Source: Alloyangia pacifica (lineage in GTDB: Bacteria > Pseudomonadota > Alphaproteobacteria > Rhodobacterales > Rhodobacteraceae). From it: a DNA stretch of 64,000 nt. The notes under the pieces were generated by a model. The model worked only from the letters and a program-made list of their open reading frames with translations, made no database searches and was not told the origin of the DNA. Shown piece by piece: positions 8,627 to 18,455 of this stretch. The stretch's first letter is position 1. Each line of letters starts with the position of its first letter. A program made the translations under genes and the position numbers. Location of the stretch: assembly GCF_003111685.1 (NCBI RefSeq), contig NZ_CP022189.1, positions 1,256,001 to 1,320,000 of the forward strand, written 5' to 3'.

Positions 8627-9433
8627 CTAGCCGACTTTCTGCGCAACCAAGGCAATGGCCTGCTGGTAGACGGTCGCGGCGTTCCATTCGTTCAGCACGC
8701 GGAAGTTCGCTGTGCCCTCGCCAAAGGGCTGACCGGGCTGCCAGCCTTTCTGGCGCAAGAAATTGGCGGTGGAGGCCAGCGCGTCGTACTGGTTGTAGAA
8801 ATCGACCCGCCCGTCGCCATTTCCGTCGACCCCGTAGCGCAGCGCATTGCCCGGCAGGAACTGGGTATGGCCAAGCTCACCATGGGCGGCGCCCTGTTGG
8901 CTGGGCGAGAGCATCCCGCGGTCGACCATCTGCAGCGCCGCGATCGCGTGCGGGGTGAAGAAGGCCGAGCGGCGGCAGTCGTAGGCCACGGTGGTGATCG
9001 AGGAGACGACCGGCACGTTGCCCATGGTCCGGCCGAACCCGGTTTCCATGCCGTGGATCGCCAGCAGGATGCCGGCGGGCACGCCGTAGCGCTGCTCAAG
9101 GGCATTGTAGAACTGCCGGTTCTGGTCGCGGCGCTTGCGGACCTGCGCCGCGAAACCATCAACCGAGCCGAGGCGGATTCGGATGAACTCGTCGAGCGGG
9201 TATTTGACGCCCTTCTGGCTGCGGTCGACCTTGATCGTGTAGCTCGAGTAGGGGGCGCCCATCAGCGCCTGAATGCCGCGTTCGCCGACGCCCGCGCGCT
9301 GCGCCTCGGCGGCGAATTCGCGTTTCCACGCATCGAAGCCCGAGGCGGTGTTGCCGCAGCTCGCCGCGATGGCGGCTCCGGCCGAGAGGGACAGCGAGGC
9401 GGCTGCGAGGATATTCATAAAGGTGCGGCGCAT
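8627..9433 (-). CDS. Lytic murein transglycosylase (MltB/SLT_2 family)
   Basis: 268 aa, exported enzyme that cleaves the MurNAc-GlcNAc bond of peptidoglycan with 1,6-anhydro product formation. A cleavable signal peptide ends around AIAASC near residue 25. The SLT_2 fold shows the catalytic glutamate in AIHGMETGFGR and the family segments LGHTQFLPGNALRYGVDGNG and FLRQKGWQPGQPF. The Cys after the signal sequence lacks the Leu expected at -3 of a lipobox, so I call it soluble periplasmic rather than a lipoprotein. Start ATG 9433 has GGAG nine bases upstream; ATG 9418 is an alternative. Confidence 0.88.
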   Translation of the reverse strand: MRRTFMNILAAASLSLSAGAAIAASCGNTASGFDAWKREFAAEAQRAGVGERGIQALMGAPYSSYTIKVDRSQKGVKYPLDEFIRIRLGSVDGFAAQVRKRRDQNRQFYNALEQRYGVPAGILLAIHGMETGFGRTMGNVPVVSSITTVAYDCRRSAFFTPHAIAALQMVDRGMLSPSQQGAAHGELGHTQFLPGNALRYGVDGNGDGRVDFYNQYDALASTANFLRQKGWQPGQPFGEGTANFRVLNEWNAATVYQQAIALVAQKVG

Positions 9434-9563
9434 TCTTGGGACTCCGAACAAACGCATGTGCCGCAGCAACCTAGTGCGTGGCCCCGGCTGCGGAAAGGGA
9501 TGCAGCCCAGACTTGGGGTCACAAGGCGGGAGTTTGCCCAGCCGCCCCCGCGCGTCGGGTGCG

Positions 9564-9788
9564 TCAGAGCGATGCGATCTCCATCGCGCGGGTGATGATC
9601 ATACCGGCGAGGCTCAGCAGCGTGACAAGGCTGAAGCTCAGCAAGACCAGCCGCTGGACGCGCCGCCTTCGGGCGCGGGCGTCGTCTTCGGGGTAGGCGG
9701 CGAACGGCGTTCCCGGCTCGGCGGCGAAGTTCCGCACCGCGTTTGGCCGCGAGGCTGTTTCGGAGCGCCCGGCGAAATCCTTGTTCAT
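9564..9788 (-). CDS. Small single-span membrane protein, hypothetical
   Basis: 74 aa with a polar, Arg-rich N-terminal half (RARRRRVQR) and one strong hydrophobic segment (LVLLSFSLVTLLSLAGMII, about residues 47-65), so an N-in topology is likely. A GAGGAC ribosome-binding site precedes ATG 9788. Not recognised. It stands alone between the transglycosylase and the glnA terminator and may have its own promoter in the roughly 95 bp upstream. Confidence 0.55.
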   Translation of the reverse strand: MNKDFAGRSETASRPNAVRNFAAEPGTPFAAYPEDDARARRRRVQRLVLLSFSLVTLLSLAGMIITRAMEIASL

Positions 9789-9884
9789 GCTGAAAAGTCC
9801 TCTGTGTCTCGCGAGGTAGAAATTCCCTCGTCGCCCACACTCCTAAGGCAATCTGGAGAATGCAGGGCAGAATTTCGGCATGAA

Positions 9885-9908
9885 AAAGGCGCCCCGTGGG
9901 GCGCCTTT
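9885..9908. terminator. Bidirectional hairpin terminator after glnA
   Basis: An 11-bp inverted repeat, 9885-9895 with 9898-9908 (AAAGGCGCCCC/GGGGCGCCTTT), 24 bp past the glnA stop. On the minus strand the stem is followed by a run of Ts, so it is a classic intrinsic terminator for glnBA. Confidence 0.8.
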
Positions 9909-9931
9909 CCGTGCGGTCCGTGAAAGTTGGA

Positions 9932-11338
9932 TCAGCAGCTGTAGTACAGTGCGAATTCCACCGGGTGCGGCGTCATTTCATAGGCTTCGAGCTCTTCCAT
10001 CTTCAGCGCGATGTAGCCTTCGACCTGGCTCTTGGTGAACACGTCGCCGGCCAGCAGGAAGTCCATGTCGGCTTCCAGCTCGGTGAGCGCTTCGCGCAGC
10101 GAGCCGCAGACGGTCGGGATCTCTGCGAGCTCTTCCGGCGGAAGGTCGTAGAGGTTCTTGTCCATGGCTTCGCCCGGATCGATCTTGTTCTTGATGCCGT
10201 CGAGGCCAGCCATCAGCAGAGCCGCGAAGCAAAGATAGGGGTTTGCCGAGGGGTCGGGGAAGCGAGCTTCCACACGCTTTGCCTTCGGCGATTCGGTCCA
10301 CGGAATACGGACGCAGCCCGAGCGGTTGCGTGCGGAGTAGGCGCGCAGAACCGGCGCTTCGTAGCCCGGAACCAGACGCTTGTAGGAGTTGGTCGCCGGG
10401 TTGGTGAAGGCGTTGAGGGCCTTCGCGTGCTTCAGGATGCCGCCGATGAAGTACAGCGCTTCCTGCGACAGGTCAGCGTATTTGTCGCCTGCGAAGAGCG
10501 GCTTGCCGTCCTTCCAGATCGACATGTTCACGTGCATGCCCGAGCCGTTGTCGCCCTTGATCGGCTTCGGCATGAAGGTCGCCGAACGGCCGTAGGCCTG
10601 TGCCACGTTGTGGATGATGTACTTGTACTTCTGCAGCTCGTCGGCCTGCTTGGTCAGCGTGCCGAAGATCAGGCCCAGCTCGTGCTGCGAGGTCGCAACT
10701 TCGTGGTGGTGCTTGTCGACCTTCATGCCCAGACGCTTCATGGTCGAGAGCATCTCGGAACGGATGTCCTGGCCGTCGTCCATCGGGTTCACCGGGAAGT
10801 AGCCGCCCTTGTAGGTCGGACGGTGGCCCAGGTTGCCCATCTCGAAGTCGGCGTCGGTGTTCCAGGCAGCGTGGTCTGCGTCGACCTCGTAGGACACCTT
10901 GTTCGGGGCGACCGAGTACTTCACGTCGTCGAACAGGAAGAATTCAGCTTCCGGGCCGAAGTAGGCCGCATCGCCGATGCCCGAGGAGATCAGGTAGGCT
11001 TCTGCCTTGGCTGCGGTGCCGCGCGGGTCGCGGTCATAGGCTTCGCCGGTGTCGGGTTCGACGACCGAGCAGTGCAGGCAGAGCGTTTTCTCGGCGTAGA
11101 ACGGGTCGATGTAGGCGCTTTCGGTGTCGGGCATGAGCTTCATGTCGGAAGCTTCAATCGACTTCCAGCCGGCGATGGACGAGCCGTCGAACATGAAGCC
11201 TTCGTCGAGGAAGTCTTCGTCGACGAGGTCGGCGATGACGGTCACGTGCTGGAGCTTGCCGCGCGGGTCGGTAAAGCGGATGTCGACGTAGGCTACGTCC
11301 TCATCCTTAATAAGCTTGAGAACTGCGTCCTTGCTCAT
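9932..11338 (-). CDS. glnA: Glutamine synthetase, type I
   Basis: 468 aa, the exact usual length of GS-I beta. It makes glutamine from glutamate, ammonia and ATP as a dodecamer. Visible landmarks are the N-terminal [10 protein letters not shown], the [10 protein letters not shown] active-site loop near residue 52, the [10 protein letters not shown] glycine/histidine strand, and the adenylylation segment [10 protein letters not shown] with Tyr397, so activity should be switched by GlnE. ATG 11338 ([10 protein letters not shown]) has GGGAAGGGAA upstream. It follows glnB by 100 bp on the same strand, the standard alphaproteobacterial glnB-glnA operon. Confidence 0.97.
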   Translation of the reverse strand: MSKDAVLKLIKDEDVAYVDIRFTDPRGKLQHVTVIADLVDEDFLDEGFMFDGSSIAGWKSIEASDMKLMPDTESAYIDPFYAEKTLCLHCSVVEPDTGEAYDRDPRGTAAKAEAYLISSGIGDAAYFGPEAEFFLFDDVKYSVAPNKVSYEVDADHAAWNTDADFEMGNLGHRPTYKGGYFPVNPMDDGQDIRSEMLSTMKRLGMKVDKHHHEVATSQHELGLIFGTLTKQADELQKYKYIIHNVAQAYGRSATFMPKPIKGDNGSGMHVNMSIWKDGKPLFAGDKYADLSQEALYFIGGILKHAKALNAFTNPATNSYKRLVPGYEAPVLRAYSARNRSGCVRIPWTESPKAKRVEARFPDPSANPYLCFAALLMAGLDGIKNKIDPGEAMDKNLYDLPPEELAEIPTVCGSLREALTELEADMDFLLAGDVFTKSQVEGYIALKMEELEAYEMTPHPVEFALYYSC

Positions 11339-11438
11339 TCCCTTCTTCCCTTTCTGTACTTGGGTCCGGTGTGTTCTGATGGTTTCAGCTCGCCGCGCGT
11401 CCGGTGGCGCGCGGGAGATGACGCAGGGCGGTTTCGAC

Positions 11439-13506
<2,068 letters not shown>

Positions 13507-13626
13507 CGGGCCCCGCATAAAAATGACCGTAGGGGCGCCGCAAGCCTCGGGGCGATTTTTCCTCTCGCGTCGCCCGAGGCACTTTGTTAGATATCCAGCC
13601 GATCCGGGTGCCGCGCGCACCTGCGT

Positions 13627-13711
13627 GCGGGTGTGGCGAAATTGGTAGACGCACCAGATTTAGGTTCTGGCGCCGCAAGGCGTGGGGGTTCAAGTCCCTT
13701 CACCCGCACCA
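13627..13711 (+). tRNA. tRNA-Leu (anticodon UAG)
   Basis: An 85-nt tRNA with encoded CCA. The acceptor arm 13627-13633 (GCGGGTG) pairs with 13701-13707 (CACCCGC); discriminator A at 13708 and CCA at 13709-13711. The D-arm contains AATTGGTAGACGC, the anticodon stem CCAGA/TCTGG encloses TTTAGGT so the anticodon is TAG, a variable arm CGCCGCAAGGCG is present as in class II tRNAs, and the T-arm reads GGGGGTTCAAGTCCCTT. Reads CUA and other CUN codons. A TTTTT run follows directly. Confidence 0.97.
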
Positions 13712-13954
13712 TTTTTCTCGACCTTCAGGCATGAGCGGCCAGCGTGACGGCTCTGTGGATCATCTCCGCAGGTGTCGGGTGGCGCGTTAAGAAAATATTC
13801 TTCTTCCTTCTGCCAAAGATGGATCCGGCGGTGTTCGATATCGGCGGCAGGTGCATTTGCGCCGTCCGGCGGGCGCAGGGATCCGGGGCTTGTGGCAGTC
13901 CACGCCGCGCTTTGGTGCCCACCGCCCGGCGATCGAATGGCGAAAGAGGTTTAT

Positions 13955-15013
13955 GTGTTACGACAGAGGATCCCAACGATCGCCGACCGCGCTGCGGGCC
14001 GCGACAACAACTTCAATCTCCTGAGGATGTTGGCCGCGATCGGGGTGCTCATTTCGCATGCCTATCCGATCAGCCTCGGCCCCGGCGCCGAAGAGCCCCT
14101 GGCGCTCGCGCTGAGAGGGTGGTCCTTGGGCAGCCTCTGCGTGATGATCTTCTTTGCGATCTCAGGGTTCTTTATCGCGCGCAGTTTTGCCACGAAGGCG
14201 TCGGTCAGCGATTTCCTGCGGGCCCGGGCGCTGCGGCTCTTTCCGGCGCTGATTGTGGTGCTGGCCCTGACGGTTCTTGCTTGCGCAGGGCTGAGCCAGG
14301 TTCCGGTCGACGTCTACCTGGCTGCCACGCCGGGCTATGTCCTGCGCAACTTGACGCTGGTCTTCCCTCACTATGACTTGCCGGGCGTCTTCGTGGCCAA
14401 TCCCTACGGGCCGGCAATCAACGGCTCGCTCTGGACGCTCAACTACGAAGTCCTGTGCTACCTCGGAGTCGTCTTCTGTGGCCTTCTGGGGCTGCTCGTG
14501 CGCCCGGGTCTGTTCGGCCTCGCATGCGTCAGCCTCAGCGTGGCCTGGGCCGTGACCGAGGCGAGTGACCTGCATCCACGTCTGGCGGCGCTGGCGAAAC
14601 TGGCGCTGCCCTTCGCCGCCGGAATGTCGCTATGGGTCTATCGCGAGAAAATTCCGCTTTCGCCGTGGCACGCAGCATTCGGCGGCGTGATCGCCGCGGC
14701 GTCCTGGTCGACGCCGCTGTTCCACCCGCTTCTCATCTTGGCGGTGAGCTATGCGATCTTCGTCCTTGGCTACGCGCGGCTGCCATGCCTTCAGATCTAC
14801 AACCGCCTTGGGGACTATTCCTATGGAACCTATCTCTACGCCTTCCCGGTGCAGCAGTTCCTGGCCTGGGCGGGCCTAACGTGGCCGCTCTGGAACATGG
14901 CCTGTGCGCTGCCCATTACGCTCGTCCTTGCGGCGTTGTCTTGGCACCTGATCGAGGCGCCGGCGTTGCGGTGGAAAGGAGGCGCGTCGCGGCGGCTGGC
15001 CGCAGCGGGCTGA
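13955..15013 (+). CDS. Acyltransferase 3 family membrane protein (putative O-acetyltransferase)
   Basis: About 352 aa, an integral membrane acyltransferase of the AT3/OafA family, which acylates surface glycans or other exported molecules. The N-terminus NNFNLLRMLAAIGVLISHAY has the conserved catalytic-type His of the first helix; FFAISGFFIARSF and RARALRLFPAL follow, then about ten membrane helices in all. I prefer GTG 13955 because AAAGAGG lies 5 bases upstream; ATG 13937 in the same frame is an alternative with no clear ribosome site. No polysaccharide genes flank it. It lies just after tRNA-Leu and before a gene-poor stretch, a plausible site for acquired DNA. The acceptor is unknown. Confidence 0.82.
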   Translation: MLRQRIPTIADRAAGRDNNFNLLRMLAAIGVLISHAYPISLGPGAEEPLALALRGWSLGSLCVMIFFAISGFFIARSFATKASVSDFLRARALRLFPALIVVLALTVLACAGLSQVPVDVYLAATPGYVLRNLTLVFPHYDLPGVFVANPYGPAINGSLWTLNYEVLCYLGVVFCGLLGLLVRPGLFGLACVSLSVAWAVTEASDLHPRLAALAKLALPFAAGMSLWVYREKIPLSPWHAAFGGVIAAASWSTPLFHPLLILAVSYAIFVLGYARLPCLQIYNRLGDYSYGTYLYAFPVQQFLAWAGLTWPLWNMACALPITLVLAALSWHLIEAPALRWKGGASRRLAAAG

Positions 15014-15960
15014 GGGCCGGGTTTGCCGCGGAGAATCTGTGATCTTGGATCCGGCCAGCGGGGAGACTCCCTTCCGGATCAGAATCGGTGTGTTCGGAGT
15101 CAGCGCAGGTCTTGCCTGCTTTGCGAGCGCAGAGCAGGTGGCGGCCTATGCAGAGGCCAAAGCGCCGCCACATCATCTAGTCCTTCGACTTTCCCACGAT
15201 TGATTCTCGTAGAAATCTCGGCAACCGAGAGGTGAGAACGCTGGACGGAATCACCTACATGACCCAACGTCACATTTGGTCCGTGAGTGGGCTGACATGC
15301 CTGACGATCCTGCGGTGCAAAGAGCCGGAATTTCCCGGTGCCGAAGGGGAGGGCGTTACATATACAAAAGTCCTTTTTTAATACCAGTTGCCCCGGGTTT
15401 GGAAAATCTTTCCATTTTCCGGGGCTTTTGGTTGGGTCGCTTCCAAGACGAGCTTCAGCTCGGCGGGCCGCCCATCATTCCGCGCTTGGTGACGCTGCGC
15501 GGTTCCCGCGAGTTCACCGCAAAGGCCCAGAGTGGTCGCCCGACCCGGCGAAAGATTCAGACCAAGGGGATTTGCTTCATGGGTTTGCCACCATCGGCAT
15601 GGAAGGCGTCAGGCACAGGCTTTCCTTGGAGTGTGACCTCCGCGACGCTGGCTGCGCTTGCCTTGCTGCCTCGGGAAAAAGACCGGGTGGCGACGTCATC
15701 TGGCGGGGGAGGATACCGATAGCTGGCTGGCGTTCGGGCTAGCTCGCTGTCTTGGAGGATGAATAGCCTCCCCTCGGGCGCGGAGCAAGAGGCAAAGCGG
15801 AAAAATATCAGGAAATCATATAGTTGATAGTTTTCATCGGGTTCGTTCGGTTGGGGCGCTCCCGGCAATCTCGGGTCTTGGCCCTCCGCGAAGCGCGACC
15901 GGATCTGGCGGCTTGTCAAGGACGTGCGCGTCCACGCGCCGCTTGGATCTCGACCGGCCG
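15014..15960. other. 947-bp stretch without a convincing gene
   Basis: I find no reading frame here with credible composition, a ribosome site and family resemblance. Reading frames of 130-150 codons exist on the + strand (15276-15722, 15338-15742) but look compositionally random. The left part has a small hairpin (15216-15230); a stronger terminator-like structure lies at 15390-15429; AT-rich pockets occur at 15359-15382 and 15798-15830. It may be decayed DNA beside the tRNA-linked acyltransferase. Confidence 0.5.
15390..15429 (+). terminator. Nested stem-loop followed by T-run
   Basis: The outer stem pairs 15390-15396 with 15419-15425 (GCCCCGG/CCGGGGC) and the inner stem pairs 15400-15405 with 15409-15414 (TGGAAA/TTTCCA); TTTT follows at 15426-15429. 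It has the form of an intrinsic terminator for rightward transcription, yet the nearest rightward gene ends about 375 bp upstream. It may end the acyltransferase mRNA or an unrecognised small RNA. Confidence 0.5.
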
Positions 15961-16851
15961 TCACGCGCAAACGTGGTGCACGGCTGCGCTTTCCGCGACG
16001 CCTTCTGCCGCGCCCCCGGCAAAGCTTGCGACGGTCACTGGCGGCTTCGCGTCCGGGAAGTGGTAGACTGCGTTGACGCAGAAGGGACCGCTGCCGGAAT
16101 GGCCGAGCGCCCGCCCGACAGCGCCGGTCCTTCCGGTCATCAGCCCGAGCGAATATCCGCAATCGGTCCAGGGACGCCCGTCGAGCGCGCCGCCGAGGCG
16201 GTGGCGCCGCAGCATCTGTGCCAGCGTGGCAGGCGCAAGCAGGGCGCCGGAGAAGAGCGCCTGCAACAGGCGTGCGGCATCCGCCGCCGTACCGATGAGG
16301 CAGCCGTGGTAGACCCAGCCCGGATGGTAGCCCCGCGCCTCGGGCCAGTGGACGCGGGCGAAATCGGCGCGGCGGCTGGCGAGCGCAATGCTCTGCAGGC
16401 CGAGTGGCCGGGTAGTGACTTCGGAGAGCAGGGCTGCAAAGGGCTGACCCGCGGCCTCCTCGATGCGCTCGCGCACCAGCATGTAGCCGAGGTTGGAATA
16501 GGCCCAACCCTGCCCCGGGGCGAAGCGCGGACCCTGCGCCATGGTGGCCTCGTAGATCTGGTCGCGGGACCAGGCCTCCTCGTCCGAGGCGACTGCAGCG
16601 CGATAGGCGGGCAGGGCGCAATACTCAGGCAGCCCTGCGGTGTGGTCCAGAAGCTGGCGCAGGGTGAAGCCCTCGCCGGGGCGGGGCGTGTCGAGGCGCA
16701 GCGCCCCGGACTCGACCAGCTTCAGCGCGCAGATCGCCAGGACCGTCTTGGTAAAGCTCCAGTAGGGGAAGACCTCGTCGCCGGTACCGCCGAACACTTC
16801 GGCTGTCTCGCCGGTCAGCCGGCAGGTGAAAACGGGCGGATGCGGTTCCAT
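15961..16851 (-). CDS. Serine hydrolase, class C beta-lactamase fold
   Basis: 296 aa, a cytosolic-looking member of the beta-lactamase/penicillin-binding-protein-like hydrolases. The nucleophile motif S-x-x-K is SFTK (Ser32, Lys35), the second motif Y-x-N is YSN (118-120), and the third is an HSG-type triad (GHSGSG) near residue 262, so the active site looks complete. There is no signal peptide, which argues for an esterase or peptidase rather than a true beta-lactamase. ATG 16851 is the first start that gives a family-like N-terminus. It diverges from fabG. Confidence 0.8.
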   Translation of the reverse strand: MEPHPPVFTCRLTGETAEVFGGTGDEVFPYWSFTKTVLAICALKLVESGALRLDTPRPGEGFTLRQLLDHTAGLPEYCALPAYRAAVASDEEAWSRDQIYEATMAQGPRFAPGQGWAYSNLGYMLVRERIEEAAGQPFAALLSEVTTRPLGLQSIALASRRADFARVHWPEARGYHPGWVYHGCLIGTAADAARLLQALFSGALLAPATLAQMLRRHRLGGALDGRPWTDCGYSLGLMTGRTGAVGRALGHSGSGPFCVNAVYHFPDAKPPVTVASFAGGAAEGVAESAAVHHVCA

Positions 16852-17017
16852 GCGGCGGGCATAGCATGGCGCCGGCACGCGGGACAGCGCCGCGCCAGGG
16901 AGACATGTCAGGGAGACAAGACCGGGCCGGGCCCTGGGCACTGGCCCTTGCCCGAAAGACGCTGGGATGCCATATCGCCCGGAACGAGTTACGGAAAAGC
17001 AGAGGGGCACGGGCCTT

Positions 17018-17755
17018 ATGTTCGATCTGACGGGAAAAAACGCGCTGATCACCGGCGCTTCGGGCGGCATCGGCGGCGCCATCGCCAAGGCGCTGCACGA
17101 GGCGGGGGCCACGGTGGGGCTCTCGGGCACCCGCGAGGCGCCGCTGCAGGAACTGGCCGCGGAGCTCGGCGATCGCGCTTTCGTGCTGCCCTGCAACCTT
17201 TCGGATCCCGAGGCCGTGGCGGCGCTGCCGAAACAGGCGGCGGATGCGATGGGCTCGGTCGACATCCTGGTGAACAACGCCGGCATCACCCGTGACAACC
17301 TTTTCATGCGCATGTCCGATGACGAATGGCAGCAGGTGCTCGACGTGAACCTCACCGCCACCTTCAAGCTCTGCAAGGGCGTGCTGCGCGGCATGATGAA
17401 GGCGCGCTGGGGCCGCATCGTGAACATCTCGTCGATCGTCGGGGCCACCGGCAACCCGGGCCAGGGCAACTATGCCGCGGCCAAGGCGGGCCTTGTCGGG
17501 ATGACCAAGTCGCTGGCCTATGAGGTCGCCTCTCGCGGGATCACCGCCAATTCCGTGGCGCCCGGTTTCATCGAGACGGCGATGACCGACAAGCTGAACG
17601 ATGACCAGAAAGCCGGCATCATGGGGCAGATCCCCGCGGGCCGCATGGGCACCGCCGATGAAATTGCCGCTGCGGTGCTCTATCTTTCCAGCCAGGAAGC
17701 TGCTTATGTCACAGGCGCGACGCTGCATGTGAACGGCGGTATGGCGATGCTCTGA
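17018..17755 (+). CDS. fabG: 3-oxoacyl-[acyl-carrier-protein] reductase FabG
   Basis: 245 aa, the NADPH-dependent ketoreductase of type II fatty acid synthesis. The short-chain dehydrogenase signatures are all visible: nucleotide loop TGASGGIG (about 12-19), NNAGITRDN (about 86), catalytic Ser in NISSIVG and the YAAAK pair near 151-155, plus the FabG tail YVTGATLHVNGGMAM. ATG 17018 gives the standard length; a longer in-frame start at 16967 adds 17 residues not seen in the family. acpP follows after 219 bp. Confidence 0.95.
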   Translation: MFDLTGKNALITGASGGIGGAIAKALHEAGATVGLSGTREAPLQELAAELGDRAFVLPCNLSDPEAVAALPKQAADAMGSVDILVNNAGITRDNLFMRMSDDEWQQVLDVNLTATFKLCKGVLRGMMKARWGRIVNISSIVGATGNPGQGNYAAAKAGLVGMTKSLAYEVASRGITANSVAPGFIETAMTDKLNDDQKAGIMGQIPAGRMGTADEIAAAVLYLSSQEAAYVTGATLHVNGGMAML

Positions 17756-17785
17756 CCCCGCGCCTTCGGGCACGGCGGAAAGCGT

Positions 17786-17813
17786 TTGCCATCCTGCGTG
17801 CTTATGCTATAGG
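17786..17813 (+). promoter_or_regulatory. Candidate sigma-70-type promoter of acpP
   Basis: TTGCCA at 17786-17791 and TATAGG at 17808-17813 with a 16-base spacer, 162 bp upstream of the acpP start. This would let acpP be transcribed on its own, as its high expression need suggests. Sequence match only. Confidence 0.4.
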
Positions 17814-17974
17814 CGCGCAGGAACTTGGATCGGGTCGGCGCAGTCGTGCCGTTCTGGTCTTTCCCGGGTCTTCCGGGGTTACGTTGCCCGGTTCCGGGCG
17901 GATTGAGCAGCCACCCCGCTAGGGCAAGGGCAAAGACGGGTCGAGAGACCCAGACACATTGTGAGGACAGAAGA

Positions 17975-18208
17975 ATGAGCGATATCCCTGATCGCGTGCG
18001 CAAGATCGTGGTTGAGCACCTGGGCGTTGAAGAAGACAAGGTGACCGAGAGCGCCTCGTTCATCGACGATCTGGGCGCGGACAGCCTCGACACCGTGGAA
18101 CTGGTTATGGCCTTCGAAGAAGAGTTCGGCATCGAGATCCCCGATGACGCAGCCGAGACCATCCAGACCTTCGGCGACGCGGTGAAGTTCATCAAGGAAG
18201 CCTCCTGA
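17975..18208 (+). CDS. acpP: Acyl carrier protein
   Basis: 77 aa, a small acidic protein carrying growing acyl chains on 4'-phosphopantetheine. The attachment Ser37 lies in the DSL motif of [28 protein letters not shown] ribosome site precedes ATG 17975. It follows fabG and is closed by a strong hairpin 31 bp after the stop. In many relatives fabF and mltG follow directly; here they are 37 kb away. Confidence 0.97.
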   Translation: MSDIPDRVRKIVVEHLGVEEDKVTESASFIDDLGADSLDTVELVMAFEEEFGIEIPDDAAETIQTFGDAVKFIKEAS

Positions 18209-18238
18209 GCTTTTCCGACTCCTGACCGGAGTTGTGGA

Positions 18239-18258
18239 CGGCGCCCATTCGGGCGCCG
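18239..18258 (+). terminator. Terminator hairpin after acpP
   Basis: An 8-bp GC-rich perfect stem, 18239-18246 with 18251-18258 (CGGCGCCC/GGGCGCCG), and a four-base ATTC loop, followed by TT-C-TG-C-TTT. It lies 31 bp past the acpP stop. Confidence 0.7.
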
Positions 18259-18351
18259 TTCTGCGTTTCTGGTGCCGTGCAAGGCCCGTGGAGGGCCGAA
18301 GTGAGGAGCTCTGCCCCTCTCTGCTGCGCGGCTCACCCCGGCGTGTTTTGC

Positions 18352-18395
18352 AAGAGAAGAAGGGCCCGAGGTGCGACCCGGGCCCTTCTTCTCTT
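18352..18395. terminator. Bidirectional terminator between acpP and the ThDP enzyme gene
   Basis: A perfect 16-bp inverted repeat: 18352-18367 pairs with 18380-18395 around a 12-base loop, and TT continues on the + side. Its arms start AAGAGAAGAAGGGCCC, so each strand ends in a purine/pyrimidine-rich tail. It lies 60 bp past the stop of the leftward ThDP enzyme gene and about 145 bp past acpP, so it can insulate both. Confidence 0.8.
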
Positions 18396-18455
18396 TTCAT
18401 ATACGCAGACCCGGCGGCGGGTCCGCGCGCGCCGCCGGGCAGGAATTGCACGGTC

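Noticed and set aside
13627..15960. An integrated element using tRNA-Leu as attachment site
   Set aside because: No integrase is present and I found no repeat of the tRNA 3' end downstream in the window.
15557..16621. A long minus-strand frame ending in the gene-poor stretch
   Set aside because: Its first half is the shadow of the serine hydrolase gene. Its tail has no ribosome site or recognisable domain. I keep the tail only as possible decayed DNA.
15961..16851. True beta-lactamase (antibiotic resistance)
   Set aside because: Catalytic motifs are present but there is no signal peptide and it is shorter than AmpC enzymes; a general esterase or peptidase fits better.
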